NCBI GenBank assembly: GCA_002150815.3
Contig: NDFF03000368.1
Location: 1 to 64,000, forward strand
DNA length: 64,000 bases
From: Grammothele lineata
Taxonomy: Eukaryota; Basidiomycota; Agaricomycetes; Polyporales; Polyporaceae
Direction of reading: 5' to 3'
The notes under the pieces were generated by a model. The model did no database searches and was not told the DNA's origin. It was given only the letters and a program-made list of their open reading frames with translations. Position numbers and translations under genes: made by a program. Below are positions 33,348 to 43,510 of the stretch, in pieces; the stretch's first letter is position 1, and each line of letters starts with the position of its first letter.

Positions 33348-35612
33348 ATGTCTCGCCCGCAGTCCAATGACGTCATGATGCCTCCCGCGTCCGGACCGTG
33401 CCTGATGGCCAATCGTACTGGTCGGAGTCAGTTGTTTTCTTCTATGTGCTCTCTTCTATACTTATTGAACCTCACAGAACCTCGACTGGGAGCTGTGGGC
33501 CCATTTGAAGGACTAGTGGCTGGCCCGGGTTTCGATACGTTCTCTATGTTCACGTCGCCCAATCAGCAATGGGTTCCGGAATTCGCAATCGCGCACGGTG
33601 AAATCACCACTTACGATGATGGCCTATGGGGGAAGCACGAATATTCTCGATGGCCCCAGTCGTTCGACCGACGGTTCTTTCACGTAGCTTGCATTCCGGT
33701 AACGGGCTCCATGCCTGCGCCCTACTCCGACATTCTCCGACGATCCTTTGGGCCGAAAGACTGGCGCCTTTCGGATCAGTGGGGAGTCGCGGCGGTCGGA
33801 CAGCTACCAATAGCCCTCGCGAATCAGCTCTACGCTCTCGCCGAGTTGACTATCGCGGAAGCGGATGCCATCAAGAGTCCAGATGCGGACACCCGGAAGA
33901 AACGCGATTTCCTTAGTCTCTGCCTCCGCCATACCGTCGATCGCCTTCGTCTTCTGCCAGCCTCCCGTGCGGTCATCATCTCCCTCGCCAGCCATGTCCA
34001 ACGACTGTGTCTGGAGCTGATGGGCCTTCGCATCTATGCAACTCAAGTGCTCCCGCGAATTCAGTCAAACCACGACTATCGTACGGAAGTGCTCGACGTG
34101 GTAGGCGCTCACACACACGATCCAAGCGTTGTGCAGCGTTTACATATGGCTGGCGTCCCGGTCTGGTTTCAGCACCTCCGAAAGCCTGACATTGCTGTGT
34201 GGGATGTAGTTCATCCAACCGCTCCGCCCTTCTCCACCATTCCGGCTTATCCCAGGCTCGTGTTGGCGATGCGCGACCTGTCAGGAGCTCTTAACACGCC
34301 CGGTGAATGGCAGGCGGCTATGCTCGCGACTGTTCATCGTCAGCTACTCGCCTCTCGGCTGCCGCAGCTCGGCGAGTCTCCCGAGCCCGACGATGGTACT
34401 CCCGCAGCTAAAAGAGCCCGTCAGGAGACCATATGGCCGAACGAATGGAGTTCCTCCCTTGGCAGGCCCCAACCCATCATCATTGCGAAGCCTCGGGCGG
34501 ACATTGGGAGCCTGAAACATAGTCTCGCACCCTCTCAGCCGCCGCCGTCGAAGAAGGGTAAAGGAGAGCGGCGTGCACCTCGGCCGTCCGACAAAGCTCT
34601 GCCTACGTACAATCCTTTTCGCAGATTCTACTCTTCCTTGACGGTGCAGCACTTCCCCGCATGGGTCCATGCCCTCCAAGCAGCTGGAGTACTGCCCCAG
34701 CCGACGCGTACAACCACCTACTTCTTTCCACCACCATGGATGATTGACAGACTCGACGGTATTCCGATCAGCGAACAGAAGCGAGCGAGATACATCCACC
34801 ATCTCGTCAGCATCCGGATGTTCTGCCGCACTCGTCTCTTCGACGCGACCGTTAACGGACGGCCCCTCAATGTGGCGGGCTGGCGGCATGCGCTTTGGGG
34901 CGACTACAGCCTCGACTCGAACGCCGCCGATGCAGGGTCATCTTCTGCGCCCCCAGGTCCCCGTGCTTCCGCATCAGGTCTGAACGTTGCGAAGAAGAGT
35001 GGCCACGATGCGAAGCGTCAGCACGAGCGACACGCAGACCGCCAAGCTGTCCACCGCCTCTTCGGGCATACGGCAGCACTTTCGTCCTATCGCGCCGATG
35101 CGCGTTACAGACTCGACCACCGCGACGTGACGTTGCAAGTCGCGACCGACGACGCCACCCTTCATCAGCAGTTAGTGTGGGAGGCTCACGAAACCAACTG
35201 GCGGTGTGAGCTCCTGGCTCTCGACACGTTGATCCTTGGCTCTCGCAACTGGCCGGAGGTCGATCAGTGGGCTCGGGAATCGCTCATCTCGGAGACATGG
35301 GGACCACCGCGTTCGGCCATGGACATCTGCCCTGACATCGGGGCGCACTCGCAAGCATCCGCTTGGATTCCTCCCGACGACCCTGGATGGGAGGAGGGCC
35401 GGTGTCATCTGGCCGGGTTCTTGACGGTGTTGAAACGTTGGCCTGATGCTCCGTCGTGGCTCGCTCGCGCTGCGGCGGAGGTGGAGGAGTGCGATCCTTT
35501 CCAATTCTCGCGCTTCCAGGAGGATGCGGTGGCGTTCTACGTCAGAACGTTCGTCGCGACATTTCAGCGTCTTCCTACGCCGCCCGTTCGCTTTCCCCGC
35601 CGCTCGGAGTAG
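33348..35612 (+). CDS. KDZ2 partner protein, conserved and uncharacterised
   Basis: A 755-codon open frame from MSRPQSNDVMMPPASG. It has a clear homologue in KDZ3 (43,511-45,540) and is transcribed head-to-head with the transposase in both elements. Shared blocks in order: TSPNQ..VP.F..., G.WG..EY.RWPQ, SHVQRLCLELMGLRIYA, GVPVWFQHLRKPDIAVWDV, TYFFPPPWMID, RMFCRTRLFDATVNGRPL, ALWGDYSLDS and WEAHETNWRCELLALD. A variable Ser/Pro/Lys-rich linker (~34,370-34,610) sits in the middle. No catalytic motif or membrane segment is visible. Similar proteins are, to my recollection, abundant and unnamed in Agaricomycetes. A role in transposition or regulation is inferred from position only. An upstream exon is possible. 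Confidence 0.7.
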   Translation: MSRPQSNDVMMPPASGPCLMANRTGRSQLFSSMCSLLYLLNLTEPRLGAVGPFEGLVAGPGFDTFSMFTSPNQQWVPEFAIAHGEITTYDDGLWGKHEYSRWPQSFDRRFFHVACIPVTGSMPAPYSDILRRSFGPKDWRLSDQWGVAAVGQLPIALANQLYALAELTIAEADAIKSPDADTRKKRDFLSLCLRHTVDRLRLLPASRAVIISLASHVQRLCLELMGLRIYATQVLPRIQSNHDYRTEVLDVVGAHTHDPSVVQRLHMAGVPVWFQHLRKPDIAVWDVVHPTAPPFSTIPAYPRLVLAMRDLSGALNTPGEWQAAMLATVHRQLLASRLPQLGESPEPDDGTPAAKRARQETIWPNEWSSSLGRPQPIIIAKPRADIGSLKHSLAPSQPPPSKKGKGERRAPRPSDKALPTYNPFRRFYSSLTVQHFPAWVHALQAAGVLPQPTRTTTYFFPPPWMIDRLDGIPISEQKRARYIHHLVSIRMFCRTRLFDATVNGRPLNVAGWRHALWGDYSLDSNAADAGSSSAPPGPRASASGLNVAKKSGHDAKRQHERHADRQAVHRLFGHTAALSSYRADARYRLDHRDVTLQVATDDATLHQQLVWEAHETNWRCELLALDTLILGSRNWPEVDQWARESLISETWGPPRSAMDICPDIGAHSQASAWIPPDDPGWEEGRCHLAGFLTVLKRWPDAPSWLARAAAEVEECDPFQFSRFQEDAVAFYVRTFVATFQRLPTPPVRFPRRSE

Positions 35613-36460
35613 ATCACGGTCGGCGTGATGCGCTTTCAATTCCTGTACCATAGCTTGCTCCGCGATCCCGAATGCCCGTGCGCCACCACGTACCAATATG
35701 GACTAGTGCGTTTCACTAATCCCGTACACGTAGTCATACCGCTGACGTCATGTTTAGATTTCTGTCACGTGTATAGTTTCCTTTGCTTGAATTGTAGGCA
35801 TGTTGGGGACGTCGTAGCGCGTGTGCTAGTGGCTTCGGCCTGAATCGTCTACTGTGGCTGGCTGCAATGAGATCTGGCTGAATAGTATCGGAAAACGGAT
35901 TTCATTGCGGGTATGACACACTGACGGCTTCGTTCGATTCTCCGCCCAGATTGCGCGTGAAGGACGGCGGTCACGGTGTTTCGGAAGCTGCGGGGACGGG
36001 CGGTATGTTTTTTTTCTGAAAGATCCACGACAACGCTCACACTAACGCTACGCGATCCCAGTGCACGTCGGTTCTGGTACATCGGGCGCGGTTGAGCTGA
36101 CGGCGTGGCGGCTAGGTACGGGTGGTGAGCGCGGACGGCCTTCGCACTCGCATCTACGTCTGACCCTGTCACCCTGTTTCAGCGGCCGCCCCTGCTGCTC
36201 TTTCGTTCGGTTGTGTGTTTCTTCCAAAAGTCCATCGAGATTGGCACTGCGTATGATGATTTGCTCACAGGACTTCTCCACACATCGTGGGGGATTCGCG
36301 CGTTTAGATTGTTGGGTGCCATAGGAAATGTTCGTGCCATGTGTATTATACATTCTGGTTATAGCGGCATGGGATGCGTGCATCCGACAACATCACTTCC
36401 TGACGAGTCTCTGCAGGGTACTTGCATCCATCTATTCACCCCCTCGTTCTAACTCTCACC
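35613..36460. other. intergenic within KDZ2
   Basis: No supported gene. This is the spacer between the partner gene and the interrupted third gene. Confidence 0.4.
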
Positions 36461-37261
36461 ATGGGAAAGCGTGAGCTTCGGGACGACGAGCTTGAGGTGG
36501 TCATGCAGGCCATAGCGTCCCCGGAGGTTCAAGAAAAGCTCAAACAGGGACGAGGGTCGCAGCGGGATGCGGCGGAGCTGGTCGTAGCCGTTTATTGCCA
36601 ACACTTCACTGCCAGTCCGCTCGCTGGTGAAACCTCACAACAGTTTCAAGCGCGCCGGGCTGTTAACAAACAGGCAGTCAAGCTTGAGGACGAGACGGCG
36701 GAGGAGGCGGCAAAACGATGGTCCAAGTTCAAAGAGGTGCGTCCGTGAATGTTCCACACCCCGGACTTCTCGTAACATTGCATCCTGGTAGCGGATTCAG
36801 GGCTACCTCAAGCGCAGCAGCCCCAACTTCTCTCGAGGCAAGAAAACAAAAGACCATCCACCTTCCCCAGATGCTCCCCCCACGCCGTCGAAGGGTCTAG
36901 TCACGAATGCCTTCCGTGTGTATCAGAGCAGTGGTCATCCGACTCTGCCCAAGATAGCGCCGGGACTTTCTTCTCACGAGAGGATGATCGGTTATAATCA
37001 TTCTCTGAAGTCGGCCTACGATAACCTCCCCCCGGCACAGCGAGAGGAGTATGCGCAGGTCGCTGCCAATAGGAACTCTCAAGTCAAGGAACCAACTTCT
37101 GATGAGAGTCTCCGTAAGAAGTGCGTAGTGTGCGTAGTCGTGGACCCTGGATCTCATGCTTTTCAGGTATGCGAAGAAAATGAGTACAGAAGTTCCTAGG
37201 CAAATGTCGTCGTGGCAAGAGAACTCTGGTTGGGTGGGTTTCAGTATATTGGGTGAGCCAC
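36461..37261 (+). pseudogene. 5' half of third KDZ2 gene (HMG-box-like), cut by KDZ3
   Basis: Exon 1 (36,461-36,733) begins MGKRELRDDELEVVMQAI. A GTGCGT...GGTAG intron leads to IQGYLKRSSPNFSRGKK and then an HMG-box-like stretch NAFRVYQSSGHPTLP...LPPAQREEYAQVA (~36,910-37,070). A second intron (GTGCGT...TTTCAG) leads to an exon reading SSWQENSGWVGFSILGEP, which ends at 37,261 exactly where the KDZ3 inverted end begins. The frame resumes at 50,099 in a compatible phase. Its exon layout resembles the KDZ3 gene at 45,794. A DNA- or chromatin-binding role is inferred from the HMG-like segment only. Confidence 0.55.
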
Positions 37262-37271
37262 TTCAGTTAAG
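37262..37271 (+). repeat. KDZ3 left terminal inverted repeat
   Basis: TTCAGTTAAG, the perfect reverse complement of 50,089-50,098. Confidence 0.75.
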
Positions 37272-37304
37272 ATCACTAGATAAACTGACTAATTAGTCAT
37301 AGCC

Positions 37305-37890
37305 CATCTAGATGCCGTCTAGATACATGTTGCCGTGAGCATGGGTGTAGTATCTAGTTGTACCATGTAGATGGACATCTAGTTGGGCAGGTATTCCTTA
37401 GGTCTCAGTGCTGTGTATCTAGATATGTAACTAACTAGATACGCCACGTCCTCATGCCGCCCCGGTCAGGGTAGATCGACTATCTAGATATTAAAGCTGT
37501 AAGGGTATAGCCTTAGCAAAATGGTATCTAGATGCAATACTCGTGGACGTCAGGGTAATAAAAAACTCACCTATCTAGATGCTAAAGTTGCAAGAGTGTA
37601 GTACACGCATAATCACGTCTAGATACCACTTCTGCTGACCAATGTTACCTCTTACGTCCCCATCTAGATGTCTCTGCTGCGAAAGGGAGGACTGCAACAT
37701 CATCTAGATGCTGAGATCCTAAGGCTATACTACACGCGTAGAGCTATCTAGATGCGAACACGCAAAGGCTACTACACATGCGTTTTGACATCTAGATACC
37801 TCACGAAGATTACGCGCGGGTGCGCACGCATATCTAAATGCACTCCGCGTAGCTAGAGTGAGAGAGTGAGAGCACGCACGCGCATCTAGA
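37305..37890. repeat. left ATCTAGAT subterminal array of KDZ3
   Basis: About 15 copies of TATCTAGATGC or close variants, irregularly spaced every 20-60 bases and embedded in unrelated sequence. The 8-base core ATCTAGAT is its own reverse complement. Most copies are extended as TATCTAGATGC on the plus strand. This is the arrangement of transposase-binding subterminal repeats in large DNA transposons. Confidence 0.88.
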
Positions 37891-38074
37891 TGCACCAGTC
37901 GCGACAGTCAGTACATGGGCATGATGCCACGATAGCGGGGTAGAATGCACACGCGCGAGTACGTAGATCCCTGCCATCCGGGGAACAGCTGTCCGTGTGC
38001 GGATAAACTTAGTCGTCCCGGCGCGATGGAGAAGTGATAGTAGGGTACAATAGAATACGAGTGGAGGTTGCTAA

Positions 38075-41000
38075 CTACTCGTCATCGTCATCGTCACCCT
38101 CCTCGCTGTCCACGCCCTCGTCGTCCTCGTCGTCCTCGTCGTCGTCCTCCATGTCATCAGTGAAGTCGACATCGGTGTCGAACTCATCCCCATCAGTCTC
38201 CGAATCCGAGTAGTCGGACGGCGACCACTCGGAATCCTCCACATCCAACTCGCTGTCGTCCCAGTCTGCTAGTTCGTCCAAGGGCTCACCGTCCGGGCCC
38301 ACCTTCTTCTTCTCGTCAATGAGAAGATGCGGGCAGGTGCTTTGGACACGCGCCCGGATGTCCTGGTACAGCTTAAGGTACATAGCTGATTTACTGCGTC
38401 GCGCACCACGTTAGTATAACCGTGCAGCTACATGTGCGCACTAGTACGTACCGGGATGCATACGCCGCCTCCCCTTCCCCACCAGCCAGTTTCTGTACGC
38501 GCGCGCGTTCGCGCCACCATCGGTACCAGTAGCAAAAGAATCGCTGAACACGGCGGATCTCCTCTTCCGTGAGACCCAGTTCCTCTTTCCAGCGAGCACA
38601 ACGCGCGCTGACGGTGAACCACTCGACACGAACGCCTGATAATACTGTAAGTACACCCCATACTCGCCATATGTGTAAAAGACCCGCCTTCTGCCTCGTA
38701 GACGTCGACGTCCCCACCGACGTGGACGCGCGTCTTCCAAATCCAAGAGAGTTCCTTCTTCTTTTGTCCGGGCTTACGGTCCTTGTGGTAGAGGTTGAGT
38801 TGTGTGCAGTCAGCCGCTGTAAGAGGAGGATAATTCTCTTCGTCGGTGTCGTCGGCGATGACCATTAGCCGCTTGCGAACACGCTGATACGTCTCCCTGT
38901 ACTCCTTGATTTCCTGGTCGGCGTTGGCGAGGCTCTTGCCGTTATGGGTCTTCGAGATCTGCCCGAACGTCCCGGCAGTTTGCTGCCAGAGGAAAGACTT
39001 CAGACCGAGCTTGAGACGTACACCAGCGAGGGCCTCGCCGAGTTGCACGCGCCGGATTTCTCGCTCCGCAGCTACCGCGGCAGAACACTCGGGATCGGTG
39101 AGGACTTCTGGGGGATATGTGCTCGGCCAAGGGAGTACGATATCGGTGACGTCGCATTCGTCCTCGTAGAAAGGTGGCCATTGCGCGTCGGGGTACTTCT
39201 TTTGCAGCCGCGAGATCGTCTCGCCCATGAGACTGTTGTGGTTTTCCATCCAGCACGCGATCTTCGCATCTGTTTTCTCGCGAGCTTCGTCGATGACGTC
39301 CTCATTGTCGTCGTAGCCGTTCTCGTCGTCGTCCAAGTCGCCCATCGTCTTCGAAGGCTTGAGCGATGCCCTAGCAGGATTGTCAGTGAATGTCAATAGA
39401 GTACACGTTCTTCGGAAGAACTCACTGATCACGCTCGATGTCCAGAGCTTGCAAGTACAGGCCGGCGAGCGACGTAACGGTGGGGCCGGTGGCCTTGCCC
39501 AACGCAGTCCGACGGCGTTTACGCGGGTTGTCGACCTTGATCTCAACGTGTTTGTACTTCTTCTTCAGGTCCTTGAGCGTGGGCTCTGCGAAGCACGTCA
39601 GTGAGGAAGTCGCGAAGACGCTTTCCTACGCACCTTTACCGCTATCTGGTTCGTACGGATTCTTAATCTTCTTGCGGTCGACGGTCGGGTCGTTGAGCTG
39701 CGCTTGAAATACCTTCTCCCGCTCTTTCCAGGCGTCGAGTGGGAGCGAGCGCGCTGTGACTGATTCCTCGAGCTGTTCGAGCTCGGCGTGGCTTTTTCCA
39801 AACCACTCATTCGCGGTCTGCCACATTTTGGTGATCCTCTTGTCTGCGAATCAAAGTAAGTATCACGAAACGCCTTCGCAGAAGATAACTCACTGATGCT
39901 GAACGTCTTCGTCATGTTGATGTCCCCGTAATGCATGTTCAGGGTATCTTGACGGTGACCGCCCGTCATCTCCCGGATAAAACGCCCGACGGGATACATG
40001 ATGCCCCACCGACGTTCGGGCTCTTCACCGTCTGTCATACCTACTCCGGGCGTGTAGTAGAACGAGTTGAGGTAACGACAGTTGCCGTTGTGGGCGGGGG
40101 CGTGGAACTTGGGAATAAGCCGGCGGATGATCGGCCATACCTTGGGTAGTCCCATCATTTTCGCCAAGCGTATAAGCCAGTTCACGGCGTATATACAGTT
40201 TACGTCGTACGAAAAGAAGAAGATGATGAGGGCCATCCAGGTAGACACCGCGTTGATGGTGACGAAGTCGACATCGGCGTTCCTGGAGCCAGTAGTTAGT
40301 ACACAGCACGTTACGCAGAGAATGCGAACATACGTTTCGCCCTTTTCGATGTCGACAGTGCCGCACGGAAGCGCATAACCATGACGCGCGCAGACCACAG
40401 TGATAAGACCGGATTTCTTTTTGCCGTCGTAGCGTCCTGCTTTGATGGTACTGGTCGCCTTGAAATCGCTGCAGATGCCCGTCTTTCGAGTGATGAGAGC
40501 AGTTACCGGGGGGAATGCGAGCGAACTTACCTCTTTATTGATGTCCTTGTCCTTCTTGTGCCTCTTCTTGTAGTGTTCGTGCTTCTGGTTGTCGACGAAG
40601 TAGGCAGCGCCGTCAAGAAGCGATGGATCTTCTTCGTCGAGCTTCTTCTCGTGCTGGCACAGCACGAAATTACCGTCTTTAGCAATGAATAGACCGTCTT
40701 TGTACTGCTCGTCTGCTGGCCGTTCCTTCCAATCCGGATCCATGTTGATGCCGGGTTGCGGACAAGCGGGGCATCGAACGGCGGTCGAGCCCGCACGCAG
40801 TTTCTCCTGCGCCTCCAGACCAGAACGCCGCAAAGTGGCCAGATATGACCATTGACGGTGGGCCGTCATCATTTCCCGATAGCGGTTCTTCAAACGAAGG
40901 TCAATAGAACGTAAGACGGAAGAGATGGGCGACTCACAGGTACTTCGTCCGAGAATGCAAAGTTGGTTAAACGGCGCAGCGTCTTCCAGAAGTCTTGCGC

Positions 41001-42061
41001 GGAGGTCTTAGCCTGAAGGGCGAGCCGGTTATAGAAACGCAAGCATGGCGCGGTGAAGACAGTTTGAGTTCTCTGGAACGTGCTCGGCCAGAGGCCAACA
41101 CCCCATAGCTGCACAGGGTGCTCTTCCGCAGTTCTCGGGCAACGGCAGTATCGCACGTTAAGCTCCTGTACGCCACTGGTGTCGACCACTGTGAGACGAG
41201 ATTGCTTGGCCTTCACTTTGGTGTCCGTGTTGGGGCAGCGCTGACCACCGTGCCCAAGCTCAACGACGAGCCCGAGCTTGCTCAAGGGATGTGGAACGAA
41301 ATGGGAGCTGTTCCAACGCTCAATGCGATGCCATCGAGTGGTGTGCGGGAATGGAGGCCCACCGCGCACGGAGCGCAGAACAAGGGGCGGTGAAGACAGT
41401 CGGGGCAGCGGTAGTATGCAGGCCACTCATGACATTCTGGGCAACGCTTTCCGATGTTGGGATCGACCTCGTGGTGGTACAAGACGTTGAGTAGCTTTTG
41501 AGCCCAGTTTTGGACGAACTCTCGCATCGTCTTGCTAGGAGGCTGATACCAACATTAGTCGCGTCGACAGTAGCTGGGTGGTCAACGTACGATGGTGTTG
41601 TTGGCTTCCGCCGGCTTCTTTCCATTCTTTCCGGTCTCCTTCGAGGTGCTTGACGCAGTCTTGGTGCGGGCGGCAGCAGAGGCGAGGGGCGCAGTGGATG
41701 TGGATGTGCCAGCGGCGGGTGATGCGGTGTCATGGGCAATCTCTTGAGGCGTTACCGGGTTTGAAGGGCCAGCGAGATCGGCCGTGTCAATATCCATCGC
41801 AAAGTCATCCATCGCAAAGTCCATCGCAGAGTCGCCAGACGTGCTAGAAGCACCTGGCTGAAGTTCGGAAGGAGGCGGTGGCATGGGGGGGAAGTCTTTC
41901 GAAATGCCGGTCTTCGTCGGTGACAGGTAGTGGGTGGTTGAGCCCGTTGAGCGAACGGCCTCCGTAGGCAGACCTACTGCAAGGGCTTTGCCTGGATCGC
42001 GAACGAATTTCGCCCGAGCGCGATTGGGCTTGGGTGGTCGCTTCCGTCCAGGACCTGACAT
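38075..42061 (-). CDS. KDZ transposase (KDZ3), with an apparent frameshift
   Basis: Starts MSGPGRKRPPKPNRARAKF at 42,061. The CxC2 cluster (RCPEC, YRCPDC, FCAPC, LHSRTP, ~41,440-41,350) is followed by a frame break at about 41,330-41,350: the downstream HRIERWNSSHF continues in another frame, as if about 5 bases (GATGG) were gained. Then come CPACPQPGINM (~40,770), CARHGY...GTVDIEKGE (~40,395-40,345), YDVNCIY (~40,210) and DGEEPERRW (~40,035-40,010). The C-terminal EEEIRRVQRFF helix is near 38,560, and a final exon encodes a very long Asp/Glu tail (38,340-38,075). Catalytic residues are present. If the frameshift is real, this copy is inactive and depends on another source. Otherwise the exon model there is wrong. 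Confidence 0.8.
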
Positions 42062-42730
42062 CGTGAGCTGAGGAGATAGGTGTGAGACGGCGTGGATAAG
42101 GGAAAAGGTCGTGGAGCCACTCGTCAGCTGAGCGCGTCGCGACTTACATAGGTTGGGGCACCGGGGCCACTGCGTCGAGACAAAGACCAGGCACAATAAC
42201 AGAGCGGTCGGGCCTAGAACGCCAAGGGCCGGAGAAGACGTGCTGCACCGTGCACGCGAGTCCATTCGCTGGTCGGATGAGACAGCGAGGGACAACTTGA
42301 CGGGAGGTAAACCCATAGGCCTGAGGGGATCAGTGCCCGGCTTCGACATCTCAACTGCAAAAGCAGGAGCATAGTCGAGATACCTCCCGCAAATGAAGAC
42401 CGAATGGCATTCATCGCAGGGAGGGCCAGGGTACTATACCAGGACGAGACATGGGGGGATGTAGGGGACGTGTCTTGCTGCGAGGCCGATGATGTGTGGA
42501 AGAAGGGAGTAACGACTTACCGGAGTGCCCACGACCATATCTCGACCTATTTTCTCCGTCTCCGGTATGCGGGTGTAAGACGTGACGCTGTCCGAGGAGA
42601 CGTTGAGGACGACTTGACTTAGAGAGAGGAGGCGGAGGAGGTGGAGGAAGAAAGACGCTGTATCGCAGAGGACGTACAGCGCTCAGAGCACGCGGTAGAG
42701 CGCCCAGAGCGCTCACGCTCGTAGGCGCGG

Positions 42731-42868
42731 TGAACGTGCCGGACCGCCCGACTCTTTGCGAGTCAGCGTGGCGAACGTGCCGGCGGCCGGACCGCCCGAC
42801 TCTCTACGAGTCGGCGCGGTGGACGTGCCGGCGACCGGACCGCTCGACTCTCTATGAGTGGGCGCGCA
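42731..42868. repeat. three tandem hairpin units in the KDZ3 divergent promoter region
   Basis: Three units beginning GAACGTGCCGG / GAACGTGCCGG / GGACGTGCCGG at 42,732, 42,773 and 42,821. Each contains GACTC...GAGTC or a close variant, which can form a short stem (for example GACTCTTTGCGAGTC). They lie between the transposase (-) and the partner gene (+), a likely two-way promoter, so they may be binding sites for an element-encoded protein. Confidence 0.7.
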
Positions 42869-43510
42869 TTTGCTGCTGAGTGTTAGCCGTCAAGTGCCGC
42901 CCGTTGAGCGACGCTCAACACAACACTGCGCGTCGTCTTGGTTCAACACCTCCACATTGACCTCCCTCACCCTCGAATAGCCTCAACTGCCGTCCCCCGC
43001 TCGACATATCTTTCATTTCTCTCCCCTCTTCTCTCCCCCTTCCCCACTTGGTCGTGTACGAACGGCATTCGCTCTTCGTCGCACTGAGTGTTGCATAGCG
43101 CAGAGGTCATTCCTCTTGCTGCACGTGCGTTCTCTCCTCGCGTATCCGGTCCTCGCCCTCAAGTTGGACTACGTTCCTCGGTCGTTCACAAGTTTCGGGC
43201 GGTCTCCTCAAGCTCTACCGCAAGAGTGCCTCGCCAGTGCGAATACGTTTAGTCTCCGTTGATTTTGGTATGACTGACCTCTGCTTCAGTTCGTTGGTCT
43301 CGTATCCGTGTTTCTGTGGGCTGCAAACATGCCTACGTGGGCAGAATTAGTGCGTCGTGTTTGCCATCACACTGATTGATTACTGAAATCCTGCAGTAAG
43401 CTGATGCACTCTCGGAGGACCTTGATGCGGGTACGGGTTTGCAACTATCGCCAACCAGCCTAGGTACGTCGGGCCTTTGTAAGAATGCGATGCGTTCATT
43501 CACTCGTTCG

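Noticed and set aside
37305..37890. CRISPR-like array
   Set aside because: The repeated word is only 8-11 bases, spacing is irregular, the organism is a eukaryote, and the array lies at a transposon end.
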